Origin: Sphingobium scionense
Lineage (GTDB): Bacteria > Pseudomonadota > Alphaproteobacteria > Sphingomonadales > Sphingomonadaceae
DNA length: 64,000 nucleotides
Assembly (NCBI RefSeq): GCF_014197035.1
Contig: NZ_JACIEU010000002.1
Span: 62,001-126,000, forward strand
Reading direction: 5' to 3'
Shown here: positions 35,725-43,887 of the stretch, in pieces
How the letters are laid out: every line of letters starts with the position of its first letter
Position numbering within the stretch: position 1 is the stretch's first letter
The notes under the pieces: generated by a model
Database searches by the model: none
Told to the model about the DNA's origin: nothing
The model's input: only the letters and a program-made list of their open reading frames with translations
Position numbers and translations under genes: made by a program

Positions 35725-38700
35725 ATGACCGACCCGCATCCCTTTGCCGCCTTCGCCCCCGCCATCCGCGACCAGTCGCCACTGCGCCAGGCGATCACCG
35801 CCGCCTATCGCCGGGACGAGGCCGAGTGCCTTGCCCCGCTGCTCGACGCGGCGACGCTGCCCGACGCCACCCGCGCCGCCGTGGCGGACACGGCGCGCCA
35901 TCTGGTCACCACCCTGCGTGCCAATCACAAGGGCACCGGGGTCGAGGGGCTGGTCCAGGAATATTCGCTCTCCAGTCAGGAGGGCGTGGCGCTGATGTGC
36001 CTCGCCGAAGCTTTGCTGCGCATCCCGGACAATGACACCCGCGACGCGCTCATTCGCGACAAGATCGCCGATGGCGACTGGAGTTCGCATCTGGGTGGCG
36101 GCAAGTCGCTGTTCGTCAACGCCGCGACCTGGGGGCTGGTCGTCACCGGCAAGCTGGTCGGCAGCGTCGATGATCGCGGCCTGGCGGCGGCGCTCGCCCG
36201 CCTGGTCGCTCGCGCCGGCGAACCGGTGATCCGGCGCGGCGTCGACCTCGCCATGCGGATGATGGGCGAACAGTTCGTCACCGGCGAGACGATCAAGGAA
36301 GCGGTCAAGCGCGCCAAGGAGCTGGAGGCCAAGGGCTTCGCCTACAGCTATGACATGCTGGGCGAGGCGGCGACCACCGCCGCCGACGCCGCGCGCTATT
36401 ATGCTGATTATGAAAAGGCGATCCACGCCATCGGCAAGGCGTCGGCCGGTCGCGGCATCTATGCCGGCCCCGGCATCTCGATCAAGCTATCGGCGCTCCA
36501 CCCGCGCTATGTCCGGGCGCAGGCCGACCGGGTGATGGGCGAATTGCTGCCGGCGGTGAAGCAATTGGCGCTGCTGTCGAAGCGCTACGACATCGGCCTC
36601 AACATCGACGCGGAGGAGGCGGATCGCCTCGAACTCTCGCTCGACCTGCTCGAAAGCCTGGCGCTCGATCCCGACCTTGCCGGCTGGGATGGTCTGGGCT
36701 TCGTCGTCCAGGGCTATGGCAAGCGCTGCCCCTTCGTCATCGACTGGATCATCGATCTCGCCCGCCGCGCCGATCGCCGGATGATGGTGCGCCTGGTCAA
36801 GGGCGCCTATTGGGATGCGGAGATCAAGCGCGCGCAGGTCGATGGCCTCGCCGATTTTCCGGTCTATACCCGCAAGGTCCATACCGACGTCGCCTATGTC
36901 GCCTGCGCGAAGAAGCTGCTGGCCGCGCCCGACGCCGTCTTCCCGCAATTCGCGACCCATAATGCCCAGACGCTTGCCACCATCTACCAGATGGCCGGTC
37001 CGGATTTCGCGATCGGCAAATATGAGTTCCAGTGCCTGCACGGCATGGGCGAGCCGCTCTATGAGCAGGTCGTCGGCAAGGACAGGCTGGACCGGCCGTG
37101 CCGCATCTATGCGCCGGTCGGCACGCATGAGACCTTGCTTGCCTATCTCGTCCGCCGCCTGCTGGAAAATGGCGCGAACAGCAGCTTCGTCAACCGCATC
37201 GCGGACCCCGATGTCTCGATCGAGGAGATGATCGCCGATCCGGTCGAGATCGTCCGCGCCATGCCGCATCCCGGCGCCCGGCATGACCAGATCGCCGCGC
37301 CCGCCGGCCTCTATCCCGATCGCCGCAATTCCGACGGCATCGATCTTAGCGACGAAGGCGCGCTGGCTGCGCTGACACAGGCGCTGCAGCACAGCGCCAC
37401 TATCGCCTGGACCGCCGCGCCCGAGGGCGGGGAAGGGGAAGCGCGCCCGGTCTGCAACCCCGCCGACCATCGCGACATTGTCGGCACCGTCTGGGAAGCG
37501 AGCGCCGATCACGCCCGCGCCGCCGCGATCCGCGCCGCCCAGGCCTGCTGGCTCAATACCCCTGTCGCCGATCGCGCTGCCATGCTGGATCGGGCGGCCG
37601 ACGCGATGCAGGACCGGATGCCGGTACTGCTGGGCCTCATCATGCGCGAAGCGGGCAAGTCGCTGCCCAACGCCATTGCCGAAGTGCGCGAGGCGATCGA
37701 CTTCCTGCGCTATTATGCGGCGCAGGCGCGCGGCACCTTCGGCCCGGATCAGGCGCCGCTGGGACCGATTGTCTGCATCAGCCCCTGGAACTTCCCGCTC
37801 GCCATCTTCACCGGGCAGGTCGCGGCCGCACTGGTCGCGGGCAATCCGGTGCTGGCCAAGCCTGCCGAGGAAACCCCGCTGATCGCGGCCGAAGCCGTGC
37901 GCCTGCTGCATGAAGCCGGCGTGCCCGGCGACGCGCTGCAATTGCTGCCCGGCGACGGCCGGATCGGCGCCGCGCTGGTCGCCGCGCCGGAAACGGCGGG
38001 CGTCATGTTCACCGGCTCGACCGAAGTCGCCCGGCTGATCCAGCGCCAACTCGCCACCCGCCTGTCGCCGGCCGGCAAGCCGATCCCGCTGATCGCCGAG
38101 ACCGGCGGCCAGAATGCGATGATCGTCGACAGTTCGGCGCTGGCGGAGCAGGTGGTGGCCGACGTCATCGCCTCCGCCTTCGACAGCGCCGGTCAGCGAT
38201 GCTCGGCGCTGCGCATATTGTGCCTGCAGGAGGATGTCGCCGACCGCACCCTCACCATGCTGAAGGGCGCGCTCAGGGAATTGCGCATCGGTCGCACCGA
38301 TCGGCTCGCGGTCGACACCGGCCCGGTCATCACTGCCGAGGCGAAGGCAGGCATCGAACAGCATATCGCCGCGATGCGCGCGCTCGGCCGCAGGGTCGAG
38401 CAACAGGACCTGCCCGAAGAGGCGGCACACGGCACCTTCGTGGCGCCGACCATCATCGAACTGGACAGCATCGCCGACCTCACCCGCGAGATATTCGGCC
38501 CGGTGCTGCACGTCATCCGTTTCCGTCGCGAGCGGATGGATGCGCTGGTCGATGCGATCAACGCCACCGGCTATGGCCTGACCTTCGGCCTGCACACCCG
38601 CCTGGACGAGACGGTGGCGCGAGTCACCGCGCGGGTGAAGGCCGGCAATATCTATGTGAACCGCAACGTCATCGGCGCGATCGTCGGGGTGCAGCCGTTT

Positions 38701-39333
38701 GGCGGGCGCGGCCTGTCGGGCACCGGGCCAAAGGCGGGCGGCCCGCTCTATCTCGGCCGCCTGACCCGCACCGCGCCGGTCTTTGCCGAGCGGGTGGGCT
38801 ATCTCGCCTCGCCGATCCATGATTTCGTCAGCTGGCTGGAGGCGCAGGACGATCATGAGGCGGCGGCGGTCGCGCGCCATTATGGCGATGCGTCGGCGCT
38901 GGGCGTCGAACTGGCGCTGCCCGGCCCGGTCGGCGAGGTCAACCTCTACGCGCTGCATCCGCGCGGCCTGCTGTTGCTGCGTCCGGGCACGCGGCGCGGC
39001 CTGCTGGGCCAGATGGCCGCCGTGCTGGCGACCGGCAACCGCGCCGTGATCGAGGGCGCGCCGCTGCCGCAGGGCCTGCCCGCCAGCGTCGCTGCCCATT
39101 TCCTCGCCCAGCCCGACGCGCCCTTCGCCGCGATGCTGGTGGAGGGGGACGCTGACCAGATCCTTGCCGCAACCGGGGCGGTGGCCGAACTGGACGGGCC
39201 GATCGTCACCGTCCATGCCGCAGCCCCCGGTGACGAGCGCGCCTGGCATCTCGACTGGCTGCTGGAGGAGGTGTCGACCTCCATCAACACGACTGCCGCG
39301 GGCGGCAATGCCAGCCTGATGATGATCGGCTGA
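35725..39333 (+). CDS. putA: Bifunctional proline dehydrogenase / L-glutamate gamma-semialdehyde dehydrogenase
   Basis: A 1202-residue PutA that oxidises proline to glutamate in two steps with FAD and NAD+. The proline dehydrogenase barrel spans about residues 150-480 (IYAGPGISIKLSALHPRY, RLVKGAYWDAEIKRAQ). The aldehyde dehydrogenase spans about 560-1000, with Cys826 in GQRCSALRIL and ISPWNFPLAIFTGQ. A C-terminal extension of about 200 residues is present, as in long-type PutA. The N-terminus lacks the ribbon-helix-helix DNA-binding domain of E. coli PutA, which agrees with control by the separate Lrp-type gene. A terminator follows. Confidence 0.97.
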   Translation: MTDPHPFAAFAPAIRDQSPLRQAITAAYRRDEAECLAPLLDAATLPDATRAAVADTARHLVTTLRANHKGTGVEGLVQEYSLSSQEGVALMCLAEALLRIPDNDTRDALIRDKIADGDWSSHLGGGKSLFVNAATWGLVVTGKLVGSVDDRGLAAALARLVARAGEPVIRRGVDLAMRMMGEQFVTGETIKEAVKRAKELEAKGFAYSYDMLGEAATTAADAARYYADYEKAIHAIGKASAGRGIYAGPGISIKLSALHPRYVRAQADRVMGELLPAVKQLALLSKRYDIGLNIDAEEADRLELSLDLLESLALDPDLAGWDGLGFVVQGYGKRCPFVIDWIIDLARRADRRMMVRLVKGAYWDAEIKRAQVDGLADFPVYTRKVHTDVAYVACAKKLLAAPDAVFPQFATHNAQTLATIYQMAGPDFAIGKYEFQCLHGMGEPLYEQVVGKDRLDRPCRIYAPVGTHETLLAYLVRRLLENGANSSFVNRIADPDVSIEEMIADPVEIVRAMPHPGARHDQIAAPAGLYPDRRNSDGIDLSDEGALAALTQALQHSATIAWTAAPEGGEGEARPVCNPADHRDIVGTVWEASADHARAAAIRAAQACWLNTPVADRAAMLDRAADAMQDRMPVLLGLIMREAGKSLPNAIAEVREAIDFLRYYAAQARGTFGPDQAPLGPIVCISPWNFPLAIFTGQVAAALVAGNPVLAKPAEETPLIAAEAVRLLHEAGVPGDALQLLPGDGRIGAALVAAPETAGVMFTGSTEVARLIQRQLATRLSPAGKPIPLIAETGGQNAMIVDSSALAEQVVADVIASAFDSAGQRCSALRILCLQEDVADRTLTMLKGALRELRIGRTDRLAVDTGPVITAEAKAGIEQHIAAMRALGRRVEQQDLPEEAAHGTFVAPTIIELDSIADLTREIFGPVLHVIRFRRERMDALVDAINATGYGLTFGLHTRLDETVARVTARVKAGNIYVNRNVIGAIVGVQPFGGRGLSGTGPKAGGPLYLGRLTRTAPVFAERVGYLASPIHDFVSWLEAQDDHEAAAVARHYGDASALGVELALPGPVGEVNLYALHPRGLLLLRPGTRRGLLGQMAAVLATGNRAVIEGAPLPQGLPASVAAHFLAQPDAPFAAMLVEGDADQILAATGAVAELDGPIVTVHAAAPGDERAWHLDWLLEEVSTSINTTAAGGNASLMMIG

Positions 39334-39342
39334 TAACGAAAA

Positions 39343-39369
39343 GGGCGGCCTGCAAGGGCCGCCCTTTTT
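39343..39369 (+). terminator. Rho-independent terminator after putA
   Basis: GGGCGGCC (39343-39350), loop TGCAAG, GGCCGCCC (39357-39364), then TTTTT. With the convergent ohr stop at 39392 it separates the two units. Confidence 0.88.
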
Positions 39370-39391
39370 CTTTGTGGCAGGTTGCCGTGCG

Positions 39392-39820
39392 TCAGGCGAC
39401 GCTCAGGCGCACCTCGATATTGCCGCGTGTGGCGTGCGAATAGGGGCAGATCGTGTCCGCTTCGGCGACCAGCGCCTCGGCCGCACTCTTGTCGACGCCC
39501 GGCAGGCTGATTTCCAGCGCGACATCCAGGCCAAAGCCCTTGTCGCTGCGCGGGCCGATACCGACCGTGGCGGTGACGCTGGCGTCGGCGGGCACGCGGG
39601 GCAGGTCCTTGTCCTGGCTGGCGGCGAACTTCATCGCGCCCAGGAAGCAGGCGGCATAGCCCGACGCGAACAGCTGTTCGGGATTATTGCCCTGGCCATT
39701 ACCGCCCAGTTCCTTGGGCGTGCCCAGCGTCACCGCGAAGCTGCCATCGGTGGTTGCGGCCTTGCCGTCGCGGCCGCCGGTTGCGGTGGCGCTGGTGGAA
39801 TAGAGGATCTTGCTGCTCAT
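39392..39820 (-). CDS. ohr: Organic hydroperoxide resistance protein
   Basis: A 142-residue Ohr peroxidase. The reactive and resolving cysteines are Cys58 in GYAACFLGA and Cys125 in TICPYSHATRGN. Ohr reduces organic hydroperoxides using lipoylated proteins. ATG 39820 (MSSKILYSTSATATGGRDG) fits the family start, with AAAGGA upstream. It is divergent from ohrR, with two copies of a probable OhrR operator between them. Confidence 0.95.
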   Translation of the reverse strand: MSSKILYSTSATATGGRDGKAATTDGSFAVTLGTPKELGGNGQGNNPEQLFASGYAACFLGAMKFAASQDKDLPRVPADASVTATVGIGPRSDKGFGLDVALEISLPGVDKSAAEALVAEADTICPYSHATRGNIEVRLSVA

Positions 39821-39845
39821 CGATCGGTCCTTTCGTTTAATCATC

Positions 39846-39872
39846 TGCGATTAAATCGCGTGCGATCTATAT
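39846..39872. promoter_or_regulatory. Probable OhrR operator, copy proximal to ohr
   Basis: A 27-bp unit with nested palindromes: GCGAT-TAA-ATCGC and ATCGC-GT-GCGAT share the central half-site. A second copy lies 55 bp to the right, identical in 24 of 27 positions. Confidence 0.7.
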
Positions 39873-39900
39873 GTATCTGCGGATGTGAGTCGTCAACCCT

Positions 39901-39927
39901 TGCGATCATATCGCGTGCGATTTATAT
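39901..39927. promoter_or_regulatory. Probable OhrR operator, copy proximal to ohrR
   Basis: Second copy of the 27-bp unit, with GCGAT-CAT-ATCGC and ATCGC-GT-GCGAT. Each divergent gene therefore has its own site in its promoter region. Confidence 0.7.
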
Positions 39928-39948
39928 TTCGGGGTAAGGAGTATCGCC

Positions 39949-40413
39949 ATGACCACCCCCGCCATGACTACCGAAAATGCCGCGCGCGGCGCGCTCGACG
40001 ATTTTCTGTGCTTCGGCGTCTATTCGACCGGGCTTGCCTTCAACCGGCTCTACAAGCCGCTGCTCGATCGCTACGGCCTCACCTATCCCCAATATCTGGT
40101 GATGGTAGCGCTGGCCCGGCGCGACGACCAGACGGTCGGCGAACTGGGCGGCCAGCTCTTCCTCGAATCCAATACGCTGACCCCGCTGATCAAGCGGCTG
40201 GAGGCAGCGGGCTTTGTCACCCGCCAGCGCGACACCGCCGACGAACGGGTGGTCCGCGTGCGCCTGACGCAGCGGGGCCAGTCGGTGGCGCAGGACGTGT
40301 CGACCTGCGTCCCGGCCGAACTGATGGAGGCCGTCGGCATCTCGATCGAGGAAATCGCCGCGCTCAACCAGTCACTGGTGACGCTGCGGGAGAAGCTGCA
40401 GCGCGCGGCCTGA
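39949..40413 (+). CDS. ohrR: MarR family peroxide-sensing regulator OhrR
   Basis: A 154-residue MarR-type repressor. The winged helix is seen in TVGELGGQLFLESNTLTPLI and the wing in RDTADERVVRVRLT. Cys21 in LDDFLCFGVYSTG is the conserved sensing cysteine of OhrR, and YSTGLAFNRLYKPLLDRYGL is typical of the family. It represses ohr until organic peroxide oxidises the cysteine. The start is ATG 39949 (ATG 39964 is possible), with GTAAGGAG just upstream. Its 3' end overlaps the convergent oxidoreductase gene by 50 nt. Confidence 0.93.
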   Translation: MTTPAMTTENAARGALDDFLCFGVYSTGLAFNRLYKPLLDRYGLTYPQYLVMVALARRDDQTVGELGGQLFLESNTLTPLIKRLEAAGFVTRQRDTADERVVRVRLTQRGQSVAQDVSTCVPAELMEAVGISIEEIAALNQSLVTLREKLQRAA

Positions 40414-42031
40414 CCGCCCCGTCATTCACATGACTCCAGATGCGCGAGATCACGACCGATCCTTCGCCCACGGCAGAAGCGACGCGCTTCACCGATCCGG
40501 CGCGCACGTCGCCGACCGCGAAGATGCCGGCGCGTGAGGTTTCATAGGGGGAGGGGGCCTCGACCGCATCGCCGGTCAGCACGAACCCCTTGTCGTCCAG
40601 CGCCACCAGCCCCGACAGCCAGCCGGTATTGGGTGCCGCGCCGACCATGATGAACAGGGCGCAGCAGGCGATCTCGCGCGCGCTGCCATCGGCCTTGCGG
40701 ATGCTCACCGCGTCGAGCTGCGCATCGCCATGTAGCCTGTCAATTTCGGTGTCATAATGGATGGTGATCGCCGGGTCGGCCTCCAGCCGGCTCGACAGGT
40801 AACTGGACATCGACAGGGCGAGCGAGGGGCCGCGCACCAGCAGATGGACATGGCGTGCGCTGCGGCTGAGGAACATCGCCGCCTGGCCAGCGCTGTTGCC
40901 GCCGCCGACCACTACGGCTTCGGCTTGGCGGCAATAGCGGGCCTCATTCTCGGTCGCGGCATAATAGATGCCGGCGCCCTCCAGATCGGCGAGCCGCGCG
41001 ATTGGCAGGCGGCGATATTCCACGCCGGTCGCGACCAGCACCGCGCGGGCGCAGATGCGCTGGTCATTGTCGAAGACGCCGCAATAATGGCCGTCGCCGG
41101 TTTCCTCCAGCGCCGTCACCCGGCGCGGCATCAGGAAACGGGTGCCGAATTTCATCGCCTGTACCTCGCCGCGCCAGACCAGGTCGGCGCCGGAAATGCC
41201 GGTGGGAAAGCCCATATAATTTTCGATCCGGCTCGACGTGCCGGCCTGGCCGCCGATCGCGATATCCTCCACCACCAGCGCATTGAGCCCTTCTGCCCCG
41301 GCATAGACGGCCGCCGCCACGCCGGCCGGCCCGCCGCCCACGATCAGCAGGTCGACCGTCTCATTCTCGGTAAAGCCGCGATCGAGGCCAAACAGCCTGG
41401 CGACCTTCTCGGGCGTGGGATCGGCAACGACATTGTCGCGACCGAAGATCACGGCGGGCCGGTCTGCCTGCGTGCCGCAACTGGCGGCGACCCGGCGGGC
41501 GTCGTCGCTGCCCAGCGCATGCGACGTGTAGGGCAGGCGGTTGCGGCTGGCGAATTCGGCGATGCAGCGCACCGCCCGATCCTCATCCTCGCCGATCAGC
41601 ACCAGGGTGCTGTCGCCCATGTCGAGCTGCCGCCGCCGCCGCGCCGCCAGCACGGTGATGATGATGTCCGACATTTCCGGGATCGCCGCCATCAGCCGCA
41701 GCATCGCCGGGCGCGGCACTTCCAGCACGCGGGTATCGCGCACCGCCCGCATCGGGATCGACCAGCTGCCGCCGCTCAGGAAGGAAATCTCGCCCATGAA
41801 CTGGGTCGGCCCGATGGTGGACGCGACATGCCGTTCGTCACCGAACGGATTGACCACCTCGATCTCGCCATCCTCGACATAGATGAAGCGGTCGACCGGG
41901 TCGCCGGGCCGGACGATATAGGTGCCGGCGGGATAGACCGCCTCGCGGCCTTCGGCCCGCAGCGTCGCGACATGCTCGACCGTCAGCGGCACACGCTGCA
42001 TCTCGCGCAGATCGCGCCCGATCGTCTCCAT
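40364..42031 (-). CDS. Cyclic-nucleotide-binding-domain / thioredoxin-reductase-like FAD oxidoreductase
   Basis: A 555-residue fusion. Residues about 15-125 form a cyclic-nucleotide-binding (CRP-like) domain (FIYVEDGEIEVVNPFGDE, FMGEISFLSGGSWS). Residues about 140-210 look like a small thioredoxin-type domain. From about 225 a thioredoxin-reductase fold follows, with the FAD motif LLIVGGGPAGVAAAVYAG, the NAD(P) motif AVVVGGGNSAGQAAMFL and GIFAVGDVRAGSVKRVASA. The CxxC pair of true thioredoxin reductase is absent (the region reads YYAATENEARYC). Its place beside ohr/ohrR suggests a redox-stress role. The ligand and electron acceptor are unknown. Confidence 0.88.
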   Translation of the reverse strand: METIGRDLREMQRVPLTVEHVATLRAEGREAVYPAGTYIVRPGDPVDRFIYVEDGEIEVVNPFGDERHVASTIGPTQFMGEISFLSGGSWSIPMRAVRDTRVLEVPRPAMLRLMAAIPEMSDIIITVLAARRRRQLDMGDSTLVLIGEDEDRAVRCIAEFASRNRLPYTSHALGSDDARRVAASCGTQADRPAVIFGRDNVVADPTPEKVARLFGLDRGFTENETVDLLIVGGGPAGVAAAVYAGAEGLNALVVEDIAIGGQAGTSSRIENYMGFPTGISGADLVWRGEVQAMKFGTRFLMPRRVTALEETGDGHYCGVFDNDQRICARAVLVATGVEYRRLPIARLADLEGAGIYYAATENEARYCRQAEAVVVGGGNSAGQAAMFLSRSARHVHLLVRGPSLALSMSSYLSSRLEADPAITIHYDTEIDRLHGDAQLDAVSIRKADGSAREIACCALFIMVGAAPNTGWLSGLVALDDKGFVLTGDAVEAPSPYETSRAGIFAVGDVRAGSVKRVASAVGEGSVVISRIWSHVNDGAVRPRAAASPAASPVTG

Positions 42032-42171
42032 CGCCGGCCTCCCGCCATTATAGATGGAGGGATAATGCCCCGAGCGCAGGCGCGCGGCAATGGTGGCTGA
42101 TGTGTCTGGCGGACGCGAATATAGGCTTGTCCCCGAAGGGAAAATTCGCGCTAGATTGTTGGAAAAGAAGT

Positions 42172-42248
42172 TGGTCGGGGAAAGAGGATTCGAACCTCCG
42201 GCCCCTGCCTCCCGAAGACAGTGCTCTACCAGGCTGAGCTATTCCCCG
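42172..42248 (-). tRNA. tRNA-Pro (anticodon CGG)
   Basis: 77 nt including the encoded CCA (complement of 42172-42174). The acceptor CGGGGAA pairs with TTCCCCG, the T-arm is GGAGG-TTCGAAT-CCTCT, and the anticodon stem CTGTC/GGCAG encloses the loop TTCGGGA with anticodon CGG, reading CCG codons. The D-arm AGCTCAGCCTGGTAGAGC is normal. Confidence 0.95.
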
Positions 42249-42352
42249 ACCGATGCCGAAGCCGCTTTTGGGGCGGCCCCGTAAGGCAGGAGTGCGCCTA
42301 TAGAGAGGGGTTTGAGGGCTGGCAAGCCACCTGATGCGCTTTTTTGAAGATT

Positions 42353-42628
42353 CTACAAAAGGCCCGCATTGCGGAAGCTGAACCGGCCTGTCGGCGTGTC
42401 GATCAGATGATCGGCCAGATGGATGTCGAGCGCGCGCAGGCGGCGGTGCAGGCTCCGTGTCAGAGCGATGTCGCGGTCCAGCGGTGCCGGCATGGTCCGC
42501 CGCTGGTGCAGGATGACCCGCCGGGCGTCGCTGCCCAGCAGATGGGCGACCAGGCAGGGCCAGTTGCCATCGGGGTGCAACCGGTCGCGCGGTTGGCCGT
42601 CCTCGTCGAGAATCACCAATGTCAGCAT
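42353..42628 (-). CDS. Degenerate RadC/JAB-family protein
   Basis: A 91-residue protein starting at ATG 42628 (MLTLVILDEDGQPRDR) after a GGGGGAT site. The second half follows the RadC JAB domain pattern: VILHQRRTMPAPLDRDIALT matches the usual stretch with HNHPSG, then LHRRLRALDIHLADHLID and a final FSFRNAGLL, as in many RadC C-termini. The HNHPSG metal motif is replaced by HQRRTMPA, so zinc protease activity is unlikely. The helix-hairpin-helix and first half of RadC are missing. It may be a decayed or repurposed family member. Confidence 0.6.
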   Translation of the reverse strand: MLTLVILDEDGQPRDRLHPDGNWPCLVAHLLGSDARRVILHQRRTMPAPLDRDIALTRSLHRRLRALDIHLADHLIDTPTGRFSFRNAGLL

Positions 42629-42825
42629 CGCTATCCCCCTGGGGCACAGCCTGTCAGCAATGCGCAGGGCGCGCAGATGGGGAATGGTCCGAAGTGGCGG
42701 GACGCCGCAGGCCCGGCGGGTAGTCACATCCGATCTGGCGTGACCTTTGGTCGGGACAGCGGGGCAGGGCGGATGCTACATGGGCGTGACGCCCAGACTC
42801 ACGCCTCATCCCAGGATCATCGACC

Positions 42826-43770
42826 TTGCACGCCATGTCGCCGCAGCCGCCCCATTATGAAGAGCAGTATCTCGACCTGATGCGCCATATCTGGCGCCAT
42901 GGTGACGAGCGGATTGATCGCACCGGCGTTGGCACCCGCTCGATCCTGGGCGCGACCCTGCGATTCTCGCTGGCGGACGACGCCGTGCCGCTGCTGACCA
43001 CCAAGCGGGTCTATTGGAAGGTCGCCGCGCGCGAAATGCTGTGGTTCCTGACCGGCGACACCAATATCCGCGAACTGGTGAAGCAGAATGTCCATATCTG
43101 GACCGACTGGCCGCTCGACAGCTACCGCAAGGCCACCGGCGAGGATATCGACCGCGACACGTTCGAGGCGCGAATCATCGAAGACGAAGCCTTCGCCCGG
43201 CAATGGGGCGATCTTGGTCCGGTCTATGGCGCCCAATGGGTGAACTGGCCGCGCTACGAGCCGGCCGGCGATGGCCTGTTCCGCCGGGCGACGCAGGGCC
43301 ACAACCAGATCGCCGCGCTGGTCGATGCGATTCGCACAAATCCCGGTTCGCGCCGCCTGCTGTTCACTGGCTGGAATGTCGCGGAAGTCGCGCAGATGGC
43401 ATTGCCGCCCTGCCACATGACCTATCAGTTCCAGGTGTCCGATGGCCGCCTCAACGGCCTGCTCTTCCAGCGCAGCTGCGACCTGGGATTGGGCTTTGCC
43501 TTCAATATCTTCGGCTTGTCGATGATCACCCGGATGCTGGCCCAGCAATGCGATCTGGAGCCGGGCGAGGTGGTCTGGCAGGGCGGCGACGTCCATCTCT
43601 ACCTCAACCATGCCGATCTGGTGGAGGAGCAGATCAGCCGCACCCCGGCCGGCGCGCCGAAGCTGCGGATCAATCGCCGCCCTTCGAGCATTTTCGACTA
43701 TGGGATCGACGATTTCGAGGTGCAGGATTATGCGCCGCAGGCCCATATTTCCGCGCCTGTCGCCGTCTGA
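42826..43770 (+). CDS. thyA: Thymidylate synthase
   Basis: A 314-residue enzyme that methylates dUMP to dTMP using methylene-tetrahydrofolate. Cys196 in ALPPCHMTYQF is the nucleophile. The folate and phosphate sites are seen in DRTGVGTRS and RRLLFTGWNV, with FNIFGLSMITRMLAQQ and GDVHLYLNH further on. AGGAT at 42813-42817 is 8 nt before TTG 42826 and too far from ATG 42835, so the TTG start (MHAMSPQ) is preferred, though only three residues differ. It is separate from the bkd operon downstream. Confidence 0.96.
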   Translation: MHAMSPQPPHYEEQYLDLMRHIWRHGDERIDRTGVGTRSILGATLRFSLADDAVPLLTTKRVYWKVAAREMLWFLTGDTNIRELVKQNVHIWTDWPLDSYRKATGEDIDRDTFEARIIEDEAFARQWGDLGPVYGAQWVNWPRYEPAGDGLFRRATQGHNQIAALVDAIRTNPGSRRLLFTGWNVAEVAQMALPPCHMTYQFQVSDGRLNGLLFQRSCDLGLGFAFNIFGLSMITRMLAQQCDLEPGEVVWQGGDVHLYLNHADLVEEQISRTPAGAPKLRINRRPSSIFDYGIDDFEVQDYAPQAHISAPVAV

Positions 43771-43816
43771 GGTGACAGCGAAGGCGACAGGCGAAAAGGA
43801 ATTGGGTCAGTAAGGC

Positions 43817-43869
43817 TTGCCTTGCGCGGCGTTGAAATATAATAATTGCCACAAGCAATATTATTGCAA
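43817..43869 (+). promoter_or_regulatory. Candidate bkd operon promoter with overlapping inverted repeat
   Basis: A perfect -10 (TATAAT, 43838-43843) has a TTGCCT -35-like box at 43817-43822 with a short 15-nt spacer. AATAATTGC (43841-43849) and GCAATATTATT (43855-43865) form an imperfect inverted repeat over the start region. An Lrp-type BkdR could bind such a site, but no bkdR gene lies nearby. Confidence 0.45.
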
Positions 43870-43887
43870 CGCACAATAGGAGGCAGG

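Noticed and set aside
36487..39249. A 920-codon minus-strand frame opposite putA
   Set aside because: It is the antisense shadow of a gene with complete PutA motifs.
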